From assembly GCA_035949055.1 (NCBI GenBank), contig DASZIO010000050.1:73882-137881 (forward strand): DNA of 64,000 nt, given 5' to 3'. The notes beneath the pieces were generated by a model. The model was given only the letters and a program-made list of their open reading frames with translations. It ran no database searches and was not told the DNA's origin. Both the position numbers and the translations under genes were made by a program. This DNA comes from Bog-756 sp035949055 (GTDB taxonomy: Bacteria; Actinomycetota; Acidimicrobiia; Acidimicrobiales; RAAP-2). Each line of letters starts with the position of its first letter. The stretch's first letter is position 1. Positions 49,549 to 57,493 of this stretch are shown piece by piece.

Positions 49549-50277
49549 GTGGAAGGGAATTGGAGGGTCGACGAGCGGCGGGGGGACGCGGCGGCCATGC
49601 ATACAGCCTGGCCCGAAGTCGAGACGTCGCCCGGACGGCGCGCCGTCGCGGTCTGCCGGGTCCCGAGGCCGTCGGTGGTGCTCGGTTCGACGCAACCGTC
49701 CGAGGTGGTGGACGCGTCCCGGGCTGCTCGCTCGGGAGTGGCCGTCGCCCGGCGGCGTTCGGGAGGCGGTGCGGTGTTGGTGACCCCTGGTGAACCCGTG
49801 TGGATCGACCTCTGGCTTCCAGCGGCGGATCCGTTGTGGAGTGACGATGTGGACCGAGCCTTCGACTGGGTGGGGGACACCTGGGTGGCCGCACTGCAGA
49901 ATGTGGGCCTGCCCGACCTGGCCGCCCATCGGTCCGGACCGCGGTCCTGCACCAGCTGGTCGGCGCTGGTGTGCTTTGGCGGAGTGGGACGAGGTGAGGT
50001 GGTGGCTGCAGACGGGCGCAAGGTGGTGGGACTGGCCCAGCGGCGGACTCGCGCCGGGGCCTGGTTCCACGGAGCGTGCGCCATGCGGTGGGACCCGACC
50101 CCATTGCTGGAGCTGCTGGCCCTGCAGCCGAGCGAGCGGGCCGCCGCCGCGCTGGACCTGGATGGCGCGGCCGTCGGGGTGTCGGACCTGGCGGCCGAGG
50201 CCGGGAGTCCCCTCGTCGACCACGGGGCGTTGGCCGCAGCGCTGATCGACGCCTTGCCGCCGAAGCCGACTTCGTAA
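49549..50277 (+). CDS. Lipoate/biotin protein ligase family protein
   Basis: A 242-residue protein with GTG start. The LplA/BPL catalytic fold is indicated by VARRRSGGGAVLVTPGEP (the R-R-x-S/T-GGGA-V loop) and GRKVVGLAQRRTRAG (the K-x2-G-x-AQ Lys motif). There is no separate C-terminal accessory domain. It could transfer lipoate or octanoate or be one of the many ligase-like proteins of unknown substrate. The Lys of the second motif is present, which favours activity. It stands alone, 53 nt after the HNH gene. Confidence 0.85.
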   Translation: MEGNWRVDERRGDAAAMHTAWPEVETSPGRRAVAVCRVPRPSVVLGSTQPSEVVDASRAARSGVAVARRRSGGGAVLVTPGEPVWIDLWLPAADPLWSDDVDRAFDWVGDTWVAALQNVGLPDLAAHRSGPRSCTSWSALVCFGGVGRGEVVAADGRKVVGLAQRRTRAGAWFHGACAMRWDPTPLLELLALQPSERAAAALDLDGAAVGVSDLAAEAGSPLVDHGALAAALIDALPPKPTS

Positions 50278-50497
50278 CCAGCCCACCCGGCCACCGGCTC
50301 TCCGGGCGGCCGGGGTCGGGCGCCGGCCCGGGTTCCTCTGGTCGAACCCCGGTTGGGTATGCGTGACCATGCGGCTGCCCCGGTTCACTCGGCGTCGGCC
50401 CATCTCGACCTGGCGTTGGCGCGCGCCTCCCGATACGAGCGAACGGCCCGCCGCGGCCGCTTTCGAGCCCGAAGAGGGACTTTCTGGGGTGTAGTGG
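50278..50497. other. Gap before the dcw promoter
   Basis: No recognisable gene. A 54-codon frame opens at ATG 50359 and runs through the dcw promoter to TAA 50521, but it has no convincing ribosome-binding site, promoter or homology, so I do not call it. The stretch is GC-rich with several weak hairpins. Confidence 0.5.
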
Positions 50498-50526
50498 TTG
50501 ACCAGTGGGGGAGTGGGGCGTAAAGT
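50498..50526 (+). promoter_or_regulatory. dcw cluster (mraZ) promoter
   Basis: TTGACC (50498-50503) and TAAAGT (50521-50526) are separated by 17 nt, about 80 nt upstream of the mraZ start. The -10 lies within the MraZ box repeats. Confidence 0.7.
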
Positions 50527-50550
50527 GGCGCAAAGTGGTGTGAAAGGGAG
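50504..50550. promoter_or_regulatory. MraZ operator: tandem TGG-centred repeats
   Basis: AGTGGGG, AGTGGGG, AAAGTGG, AAAGTGG and GAAAGGG follow one another. The last three blocks (TAAAGTGGCG, CAAAGTGGTG, TGAAAGGGAG) are spaced exactly 10 bp apart. This matches the direct-repeat operators that MraZ binds in other bacteria to repress its own operon. The repeats cover the promoter spacer, the -10 and the probable start site. Confidence 0.8.
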
Positions 50551-50606
50551 GGACCTGGACCGTCCGGTTCCGGGCAATGCGGGGAGCATCGTGGGAGCAA
50601 CCATCG

Positions 50607-51026
50607 GTGGCACGGTTTTTCGGCAGGTACGAGCACTCGCTCGACGACAAGGGAAGGGTCATCCTTCCGTCGAAGTTCCGTGGCCATTTCGAACACGGCG
50701 GTTACCTGACCCCGTATCAGGACGGCTGCCTCTCGCTGTGGACGCCCGACCAGTTCGAGCAGCAGATGGAGGCGATGCTGGAGCGAGCCGGGACGGGCCG
50801 GAGCGACCGCAACATGGCGCGGTTGTGGGCATCGACCTCGCACGAGCTGGAGATCGACCGCCAGGGCCGGATGGCCATTCCCGCCCGGCTCCGGGAGTAC
50901 GCCGGTCTGGCCGGGGACGTCCTGGTCCTCGGGGCGATCGACCGGGTCGAGCTGTGGAACCGGGAGACGTGGGACGAGAAGGTCCTGCCCGAGGAGGAGC
51001 GCCTCACCCAGGGCGACGACGGTTGA
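50607..51026 (+). CDS. mraZ: Transcriptional regulator MraZ
   Basis: A 139-residue protein from GTG 50607, giving the canonical ARFFGRYEHSLDDKGRVILP start with GGGAG 9 nt upstream; ATG 50577 would add ten non-homologous residues. Two AbrB-like half-domains are present; the second copy of the D-x-x-GR motif is ELEIDRQGRMAIPARLREYA. It forms a ring and represses dcw transcription through the repeats at 50504-50550. It is the first gene of the cluster. Confidence 0.96.
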   Translation: MARFFGRYEHSLDDKGRVILPSKFRGHFEHGGYLTPYQDGCLSLWTPDQFEQQMEAMLERAGTGRSDRNMARLWASTSHELEIDRQGRMAIPARLREYAGLAGDVLVLGAIDRVELWNRETWDEKVLPEEERLTQGDDG

Positions 51027-51472
51027 ACGACGTGGGCGCTCTCCATATCGTCCCTGGGTGCGGCAACGACGATCCCGAGCTCGGGTTCGTCGACCGGGGA
51101 GGGGAGTCCACCGGCTGGGTCAGCCTCGACCACCCGAGTATCGACTGGGAGGGGGCGATCCATCCATCCGGTGGCCGGGGACCAGCCCTGACGGACGAGG
51201 AGATCACCGACGAAGGGAGCACGACCAGGACCATCACCATTGCCAGACCGGGCCCGCCGCTCACCGCCCCGCCCCGCGCCGAAGCCGCCGCGAGGCCGTC
51301 ACCCTATGAGTGCGGCCTGGCCGCCGTGGCCCGTCATGAGGTGCACATCGAGCGCGTCTGGCCCATGCGCAGTCCCCCGACCGGATCGCTGGAAGATTCC
51401 TCCTCCGCCTACTTCCAGAGCGAACGTCGCGGCACTCCACCCGCACGCATTGTGCCGGTCGGGGGACTGCGG
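51027..51472 (+). other. 446-nt gap between mraZ and rsmH, open in the rsmH frame
   Basis: The rsmH reading frame stays open upstream through this whole gap; TTG 51023 or GTG 51032 would add about 150 residues. The extension (PGCGNDDPELG, WVSLDHPSIDWEGAIHP, SSSAYFQSERR) is hydrophilic and has no known domain. The ribosome-binding site at 51473 argues that most translation starts at the short form. The gap could be a long 5' leader, a coding extension or both. Confidence 0.5.
51389..51418 (+). ncRNA. Candidate cis-regulatory hairpin upstream of rsmH (mraW-RNA-like position)
   Basis: CTGGAAG (51389-51395) pairs perfectly with CTTCCAG (51412-51418) across a 16-nt loop containing TTCCTCCTCC, a pyrimidine run able to pair with the GGGGGA ribosome-binding site of rsmH. 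Comparative work has described an mraW RNA motif in actinobacterial rsmH (mraW) leaders. The position fits, but I could not test the consensus. Confidence 0.3.
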
Positions 51473-52468
51473 ATGAGCCAGGCATTTCCCCATGAACCGG
51501 TGATGGCCGACGAGGTCGTCGAGTTGCTCCGCCCGGTGCCCCCGGGCCTGGTCGTCGACGCCACCGTGGGCGGAGGAGGCCATGCGGCCGCGCTCCTCCG
51601 CGGCATCGAAGGCATCAGCCTGCTCGGCCTGGACCGGGATCCGCTGGCGGTCACCGCGGCCTCCGACGCCCTCCGTCCCTTCAGCGCCCGGGCCGCGGTC
51701 CGACGGTCGCGCTTCGATGCATTGGCCGAAGTCGTCAACCGGTTCCTCGACGCCGCGGGCACGCCCGTCTCGCAACGGGGCTTGAGCGGCGTGCTGTTCG
51801 ACCTCGGGGTCAGCTCGCCCCAACTCGACGTGGCCGAACGGGGTTTCTCCTACCGGAGGGATGCCCCCCTCGACATGCGGATGGACCCGACATCGGGACC
51901 CAGCGCAGCCGATCTGGTCAACGACCTCGACGAGGACGCGCTGGTCGAGCTGCTCACCGACAACGGGGAGGGTCGGTTCGCCCGGCGCATCGCCCGGGCC
52001 ATCATCGACGCCCGACCGCTGGTCACCACCGGCCAGCTGGCCGATGTGGTGCGCGCCGCCATCCCGGCCGCCACCCGGCGTACGGGCGGCCATCCGGCCC
52101 GTCGGGCCTTCCAGGCCATCCGCATCGCGGTCAACGAGGAGCTCGGCCAGCTGCAGACCGCTCTCGACGACGCGTTGACCCTGCTGCAACCGGGAGGCCG
52201 CTGCGTGGCCATCGCCTACCACTCCGGTGAGGACCGCCTGGTCAAGGCGACGTTCGTCCGGGCCGCCACCGGTGACTGCCGCTGCCCGCCCGGCCTTCCG
52301 TGCGTCTGCGGGGCCGATCCGCAATTCCGCCTGGTACGGCGAGGGGCGCGGCGGCCCTCGGCCGAGGAGATCGGACGCAACCATCGGGCCGAGGCGGCAC
52401 GGCTGCGGGTCATCGAACGCCTGCCCTCCACCTCCGACCGGCCGTCGGCCCGCGGGCGGGTGGCCTGA
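51473..52468 (+). CDS. rsmH: 16S rRNA (cytosine(1402)-N4)-methyltransferase
   Basis: A 331-residue protein; ATG 51473 has GGGGGA about 7 nt upstream. The N-terminus HEPVMADEVVELLRP and motif I VVDATVGGGGHAAALL are canonical, with GVLFDLGVSSPQLDVAERGF, PLDMRMDP and HPARRAFQAIRIAVNEEL following. Near the C-terminus is an insertion with five cysteines (CRCPPGLPCVCG), common in actinobacterial RsmH and resembling a metal site. It methylates C1402 in the decoding centre. It overlaps the ftsL-like gene at TGATG. Confidence 0.96.
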   Translation: MSQAFPHEPVMADEVVELLRPVPPGLVVDATVGGGGHAAALLRGIEGISLLGLDRDPLAVTAASDALRPFSARAAVRRSRFDALAEVVNRFLDAAGTPVSQRGLSGVLFDLGVSSPQLDVAERGFSYRRDAPLDMRMDPTSGPSAADLVNDLDEDALVELLTDNGEGRFARRIARAIIDARPLVTTGQLADVVRAAIPAATRRTGGHPARRAFQAIRIAVNEELGQLQTALDDALTLLQPGGRCVAIAYHSGEDRLVKATFVRAATGDCRCPPGLPCVCGADPQFRLVRRGARRPSAEEIGRNHRAEAARLRVIERLPSTSDRPSARGRVA

Positions 52469-53001
52469 TGGCGCCGTCGGCCACCGCCACCGCCCGGCGG
52501 GCACCGGCGCGGACGTCGCCCCGCCCCGGGCCGTCCACCCCCCGCCGCCCACCCCTCCGGCTGTTCGAGCCGGCTCCCCGTTCCCGCCCGGCCTCCCGGG
52601 TCGTCGGGCGGTCGACCATCTGGCTTTCGGGCCTGCTCATCGTCGGGAGCCTGCTGGCGGTGGTGTTCGGGGATGCCCTGCTCACCGAAGGTCAGGTCCG
52701 GCTGTCGTCCATCCAGGCCAAGGTGGCTTCGGCCGTCGCCGCCGAGAAGTCGCTCCAGGCGTCGGTGGCCGAGAAGTCCGCTCCCCAGGTGGTGGTCGGG
52801 CAGGCCGAGGGCCAAGGCCTGGTGGCCCCTACCCAGATGGTCTACCTGCCACAGGTGCCGCTCAACGTGCCGCTACCCGCCCCCCACACCACCCCCCTCC
52901 CGGGTCCCGCCACGTCGGGGTCCACCCCGGCCCCGACGGTCGGCTCGGCGTCCTCTCCCCAGCCTGCATCCGGATCAGCGACTGCCCCCACCCACCGGTG
53001 A
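52468..53001 (+). CDS. ftsL: FtsL/DivIC-like septum protein
   Basis: A 177-residue bitopic protein at the ftsL position. A Pro/Ser-rich cytoplasmic segment of about 48 residues precedes one transmembrane span (IWLSGLLIVGSLLAVVFGDA), then a short helical segment (LSSIQAKVASAVAAEKSLQA) and GLVAPTQMVYLPQVPL, which matches the terminal motif of FtsL proteins. The last 45 residues are a Thr/Pro/Ser tail. It would bridge FtsQ and FtsWI at the septum. FtsL is poorly conserved, so the name rests mainly on position and topology. Confidence 0.82.
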   Translation: MAPSATATARRAPARTSPRPGPSTPRRPPLRLFEPAPRSRPASRVVGRSTIWLSGLLIVGSLLAVVFGDALLTEGQVRLSSIQAKVASAVAAEKSLQASVAEKSAPQVVVGQAEGQGLVAPTQMVYLPQVPLNVPLPAPHTTPLPGPATSGSTPAPTVGSASSPQPASGSATAPTHR

Positions 53002-54881
53002 GCCCGTCGATCCTGCTGGGGCGGCGCACGCGGGCCATGCGGCTGGTGCTCGTGGTGGTGTTCGTCGCCCTGGTGGTCCAGCTGGTGCACGTCCAGGAGT
53101 TCTCACACCAGCGCTACGCGTCGCTCTCCGCCTCGGAGCTGACCCAGACGGTCTCGGTCCCGGCCGTACGGGGCGGGATATTCGATCGCAACGGTGAGGT
53201 GCTGGCCGAGTCGGTCACCAAGCAGACGGTGGTGGCCGACCCCATGCTGATCACCCACCCGGCCGCGACCGCCGCCGCCCTCTCCCCACTGCTCGGGGTC
53301 CCCGCCGATCAGCTCCGGGCCCAGCTCACCGCCCGTTCCGGGTTCGTCTACCTGGCCCACCGGGTGCCCGACGCCGTCGCCACCGAGGTCTCCTCCCTGG
53401 GCCTGACCGGCATCAACCTGGTTCCCGAGTCGCAACGCATCCAGCCGGACGGACAGCTCGCCTCGCCGGTCGTCGGTTCGGTGAAATGGGACGGGAGCGG
53501 GTCGGCCGGGCTCGAGTACCAGTACGACAACGTGCTGGCCGGTTCGGCCGGATCGAAGAGCCTGCTCCAAGCGCCCGACGGGGTGACCCTGCCCGGCAGC
53601 GGCCGTGACACGGTGGCGGCGCGTCCGGGCGCCGGGATCGAGCTCACCATCGACCAGTCCATCCAGTACATCGCCGAGCAGGCCCTCGCCGCGGAGATCG
53701 CCGCGTCCCACGCCTTCAGCGGCACGGCTGTGGTCATGGACGTGAGGACCGGCGACATCCTGGCCATGGCCGATCTGCAGGCCACCACCGGGACGGCCAC
53801 CACCGGTGCGGCCACGGGAGCCTCGGCGGTCACCGTCGCCCAGGCCCAATCCCGAAGTCCGGCCGGGCCCTCTTCGACCTCGGGGCCGACCCTGGTGGCC
53901 GGCGGCGACACCCTCCCCGCCGGGGTGGAGGAGGCGCCCTCGAACACCGCCGTGACCCAGGTCTACGAACCGGGCTCGGTGTTCAAGCTGGTCACGTTCT
54001 CGGCCGCCCTGGCCAGTGGGGTCACCAGCCCCAACCAGGTCGTCGAGGTGCCCGGCTCCCTGGCCATGGGCACCTACACCTTCCACGACGCGGAACAGCA
54101 CGGCCCCGAGCAGTTGACTGCCAGTGCCATTCTGGCCCAATCCTCCAACCTGGGGACCATCGAGGTGGCCCAGGCTCTCGGCAAGAACCGGCTGCTGGCC
54201 CAGATCGGCAACCTCGGGTTCGGGAAGCCGACCGGACTGGGCTTCCCGGGTGAGTCACAGGGGCTGGTGCCCGGGCCGGCCGCCTGGACCGGAACCTCGA
54301 TCGGGTCGACGCCGATCGGCCAGGACGACGCGGTAACCGCCCAGCAGATCCTCGACGCCTATAACTCGGTGGCCAACGGGGGTGTCCTGGTCGCACCCCG
54401 GCTGGTTCGAGCCACAGTGGGTGCTGACGGCACCGTCCACACGGCCAAGCCGTCGGCGGCCCACCGGGTGATCGGGCCCGCCACCGATGCGCAGCTGGTC
54501 TCGATGCTGGAAGGCGTCGTCTCTTCGGGCACCGGGACCAGCGCCGCCATCGACGGGTACACGGTAGCGGGCAAGACAGGGACGGCGCAGATCCCCGATC
54601 CCGATCACCTGGGCTACATCCCGGGGGCCTATGTGGGATCCTTCGCCGGGTTCGCCCCCGCCGAGAACCCGGTGCTCTCGGCGGTGGTGGTGCTCGACCA
54701 CCCGACCCCCATCTACGGTGGTGCCGTCGCCGCTCCGGTGTTCTCGACCATCATGGCCTACGCTCTGCACCACTACGGCATCCCGACCACCGCCGCGGCC
54801 ACCACCTCGACGTCGAGTTCGGCCGTCGGCGCCACCGGTACCACCGCCGTGCCCTCCGGAGCTACCACGGAAGGACCGTAG
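52998..54881 (+). CDS. ftsI: Class B penicillin-binding protein FtsI (PBP3)
   Basis: A 627-residue protein; GTG in a GTGA overlap. One N-terminal transmembrane span (LVLVVVFVALVVQLVHV) is followed by a pedestal domain with VPAVRGGIFDRNGEVLAES. The transpeptidase motifs are SVFK (Ser327, Lys330), SSN and KTG (about 525, AGKTGTAQ). Between the MADLQ strand and the active-site helix there is an unusual low-complexity insertion of about 50 Thr/Ala/Gly/Ser residues, and a Thr/Ser-rich C-tail of about 30 residues. It crosslinks septal peptidoglycan with FtsW. Confidence 0.96.
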   Translation: MSPSILLGRRTRAMRLVLVVVFVALVVQLVHVQEFSHQRYASLSASELTQTVSVPAVRGGIFDRNGEVLAESVTKQTVVADPMLITHPAATAAALSPLLGVPADQLRAQLTARSGFVYLAHRVPDAVATEVSSLGLTGINLVPESQRIQPDGQLASPVVGSVKWDGSGSAGLEYQYDNVLAGSAGSKSLLQAPDGVTLPGSGRDTVAARPGAGIELTIDQSIQYIAEQALAAEIAASHAFSGTAVVMDVRTGDILAMADLQATTGTATTGAATGASAVTVAQAQSRSPAGPSSTSGPTLVAGGDTLPAGVEEAPSNTAVTQVYEPGSVFKLVTFSAALASGVTSPNQVVEVPGSLAMGTYTFHDAEQHGPEQLTASAILAQSSNLGTIEVAQALGKNRLLAQIGNLGFGKPTGLGFPGESQGLVPGPAAWTGTSIGSTPIGQDDAVTAQQILDAYNSVANGGVLVAPRLVRATVGADGTVHTAKPSAAHRVIGPATDAQLVSMLEGVVSSGTGTSAAIDGYTVAGKTGTAQIPDPDHLGYIPGAYVGSFAGFAPAENPVLSAVVVLDHPTPIYGGAVAAPVFSTIMAYALHHYGIPTTAAATTSTSSSAVGATGTTAVPSGATTEGP

Positions 54882-54943
54882 GTGGACCCGGACCGGTGTC
54901 GCGGTGACCGCGCCCGCCCCCGGAGCCCCTGGACCGTCCCCTC

Positions 54944-56356
54944 GTGCAGATGAGCGCAGTGATCCACGACATCGACCCCGTCGGTGTGCGTGGCAACCCG
55001 TCGTCGACGGTTGTCCGATCCGTCGAATTCGACAGCCGCCGGGCCGGACCCGGGGCGCTGTTCTGCTGCGTCCCGGGCCGCCACACCGACGGCCACCGGC
55101 ACGCGGCCGAGGCGGTCCGGGCCGGGGCCACCTCGTTGCTCTGCGAGGAGTTCCTCGATCTCGACGTGACCCAGGTCCGGGTGGCCCCGGGCACGGTGCG
55201 ACCGGCCATGGCCCTCGTCGCCGACGCGTTCTTCGGCCATCCCTCCCGGGACCTCACCATGATCGGCGTGACCGGCACCAACGGAAAGACCACCGTGACC
55301 CACATGGTCCGGGCCATTTTGGACCGAGCCGGCCAGCCCACCGGGGTGATCGGGACGCTCGACGGCACCCGCACCACCCCGGAGGCCCCGGTGCTTCAGC
55401 GCCTGCTTGCCGGCCTGCGCGACGAGGGCCGCCGCGCCGCGGCCATGGAGGTGTCCTCGCACGCCCTGATGGCCCACCGGGTGGACGCCATCGTCTTCGA
55501 CGTGGCCGCCTTCACCAACCTGAGTCGCGAGCACCTGGACCACCACGGCACCATGGAGGACTACTTCGCGGCCAAGGCACTCCTGTTCGACGAGGATCGG
55601 GCCAGGCGCGCCGTGGTGTTCGTGGATGACCCGTGGGGACGGCGCCTGGCCGGGGGGTGGTCCGGCGAGCTCGCCGAGGTGCGTCGTTCGGACGCCAGCC
55701 ATCTGGTGCTGTCACTGGGCTCGTCCTCCTTCGAATGGCGCGGGCGACAGGTCACGGTGCCGCTGTCGGGTGCCTTCAACGTGGAGAACGCGCTGGTGGC
55801 GGCGGCGGTGGCCACCACCCTCGGGGTGGGCCCCGACCAGGTGGTGGAGGGGCTGGCTACCCTCGCTCCCGTCCCGGGCCGCATGGAGGTGGTGCGCGCA
55901 GCCGCCCCGTTCTCGGTGCTCGTCGACTACGCCCATACGCCGGCCGCCCTCGAATTGGCCTTGGCCTCGGCCCGGGCCCTGGCCGGGTCGTCTCGGGTAC
56001 TCTGCCTGTTCGGGTGTGGGGGTGACCGCGACCAGGGGAAGCGACCCGACATGGGGGCAGCGGCCGCCCGGGGCGCGGACGTGGTGGTGCTCACCTCGGA
56101 CAACCCCAGGTCCGAGGACCCCATGGCCATCATCGACGCCGTCCGCTCGGGCGTCGCCGCCCCGGTCGAGCTGGTGGTCGAACCGGACCGGGCCGCTGCC
56201 ATCCGGGCGGCGGTCGCGCTGGCCCGACCGGGCGACGTGGTGCTGGTGGCGGGCAAGGGCCACGAGACGTCCCAGGTGGTGGGCGACCAGGTCCTGCCCT
56301 TCGACGACCGGGACGAGACCGCCCGGGCGGTAGCCGAGCGCGACGGTGCCCGGTGA
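54944..56356 (+). CDS. murE: UDP-MurNAc-L-Ala-D-Glu: meso-DAP ligase
   Basis: A 470-residue Mur ligase; GTG 54944, with ATG 54950 as an alternative. The ATP loop is GVTGTNGKTTVTH (about 108-120), the UDP-substrate segment is AAMEVSSHAL, and VDYAHTPAALE and FGCGGDRDQGKRPDMG follow. The DNPR motif (SDNPRSEDP, about 386) marks meso-DAP rather than lysine specificity, consistent with the complete dap pathway in this window. It overlaps mraY by 4 nt, so no room is left for murF, which usually lies between. Confidence 0.96.
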   Translation: MQMSAVIHDIDPVGVRGNPSSTVVRSVEFDSRRAGPGALFCCVPGRHTDGHRHAAEAVRAGATSLLCEEFLDLDVTQVRVAPGTVRPAMALVADAFFGHPSRDLTMIGVTGTNGKTTVTHMVRAILDRAGQPTGVIGTLDGTRTTPEAPVLQRLLAGLRDEGRRAAAMEVSSHALMAHRVDAIVFDVAAFTNLSREHLDHHGTMEDYFAAKALLFDEDRARRAVVFVDDPWGRRLAGGWSGELAEVRRSDASHLVLSLGSSSFEWRGRQVTVPLSGAFNVENALVAAAVATTLGVGPDQVVEGLATLAPVPGRMEVVRAAAPFSVLVDYAHTPAALELALASARALAGSSRVLCLFGCGGDRDQGKRPDMGAAAARGADVVVLTSDNPRSEDPMAIIDAVRSGVAAPVELVVEPDRAAAIRAAVALARPGDVVLVAGKGHETSQVVGDQVLPFDDRDETARAVAERDGAR

Positions 56357-57384
56357 TCTCGCTCATGACCTCGGGCGGGGTGGCCCTGTGGGTGGCGGTG
56401 CTCTCCACCCCGCTGCTGATCCGGTGGCTGGTGAAGAACAACATCGGGCAACAGGTGCGTGAGGACGGCCCCCAGGTCCACATTGCCAAGGCGGGTACCC
56501 CGACCATGGGCGGGCTGGGCATCGTGGGGGCGGTGGTGGTCGGCTACCTCACGGCTCACGCCGTCCCCGGCGTCACGTTCTCGCGTTCGGGCACCCTCAT
56601 CATGCTGGCTCTGGTCGGGGCGGCCACCATCGGACTGGCCGACGACTGGATCAAGGTCCGCCACCGCCGGAGCCTCGGGCTCAACAAGCGAGCCAAGCTC
56701 GGGGCGCAGATCGGCCTCGGGGTCACGTTCTCCCTTCTCGCTGTGTACTGGGCCCACGCCGCCACCACTCTGTCGTTCACTCGCTACGACTCGACCGGCT
56801 TCCACATGGGAACCGCCCTGTGGGTGGTGTGGGCCACGCTCATCATGGCCGGGTCGGCCAACGCGGTGAACCTGACCGACGGCCTCGACGGGCTGGCCGC
56901 CGGGGCGTCGACCTTCTGCTTCGCCTGCCTGGCCGTCATCGGGTACTGGCAGTACCGCCACTTCGCCATCTACCACGTGGCCGACGCCCTCGACCTGGCC
57001 CTGGCCGCGGTGGCCCTGGCCGGGGCCTGCCTCGGATTCCTGTGGTGGAACGCCGCACCGGCCCGAATCTTCATGGGCGACACCGGCTCGCTGGCCATCG
57101 GTTCGGGCCTGGCCGCCCTGTGCCTGCTGATGAACCTCGATCTGTTGCTGGTGGTGATCGGTGGGCTGTTCGTCATCGTCACCTTGTCGGTGGTCATCCA
57201 GGTCGTGAGCTTCCGGGTCTTCCACCGGCGGGTGTTGCTGATGGCTCCCCTCCACCACCATTTCGAACTGCTGGGCTGGCCCGAGACCACGGTGATCGTG
57301 CGCTTCTGGATCCTGGCCGGGCTCTTCGCCGCTCTCGGCCTCGGCATCTTCTACGGCGACTTCCTCTCGGTGGGCAAGGTCTGA
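56353..57384 (+). CDS. mraY: Phospho-MurNAc-pentapeptide translocase
   Basis: A 343-residue membrane enzyme with about ten spans; GTG start in a GTGA overlap with murE. The conserved cytoplasmic loops are AGTPTMGGLG, GLADDWIK (the two catalytic Asp residues), NAVNLTDGLDGLA, MGDTGSL and APLHHHFELLG. It makes lipid I from UDP-MurNAc-pentapeptide and undecaprenyl phosphate. It is followed by a 109-nt gap where murD usually sits, and then ftsW. Confidence 0.97.
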   Translation: MISLMTSGGVALWVAVLSTPLLIRWLVKNNIGQQVREDGPQVHIAKAGTPTMGGLGIVGAVVVGYLTAHAVPGVTFSRSGTLIMLALVGAATIGLADDWIKVRHRRSLGLNKRAKLGAQIGLGVTFSLLAVYWAHAATTLSFTRYDSTGFHMGTALWVVWATLIMAGSANAVNLTDGLDGLAAGASTFCFACLAVIGYWQYRHFAIYHVADALDLALAAVALAGACLGFLWWNAAPARIFMGDTGSLAIGSGLAALCLLMNLDLLLVVIGGLFVIVTLSVVIQVVSFRVFHRRVLLMAPLHHHFELLGWPETTVIVRFWILAGLFAALGLGIFYGDFLSVGKV

Positions 57385-57493
57385 TGCGACCCGGCTGCTC
57401 AGCCACCAAGGCCGGGCCCAGGCGGGTTCCACCACCTGTCCGGGCCGGTGGGGGAGGCTAGGAGGATGCACCGGGTGACCCCATGGAGAGGAA

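Noticed and set aside
50359..50523. 54-codon ORF ending in the dcw promoter
   Set aside because: No ribosome-binding site or homology. The region is better explained as promoter DNA.
52998..54881. Possible frameshift or fusion in ftsI because of the low-complexity insertion
   Set aside because: The frame is continuous and all three penicillin-binding motifs are correctly ordered. Such linkers are common in GC-rich actinobacteria.
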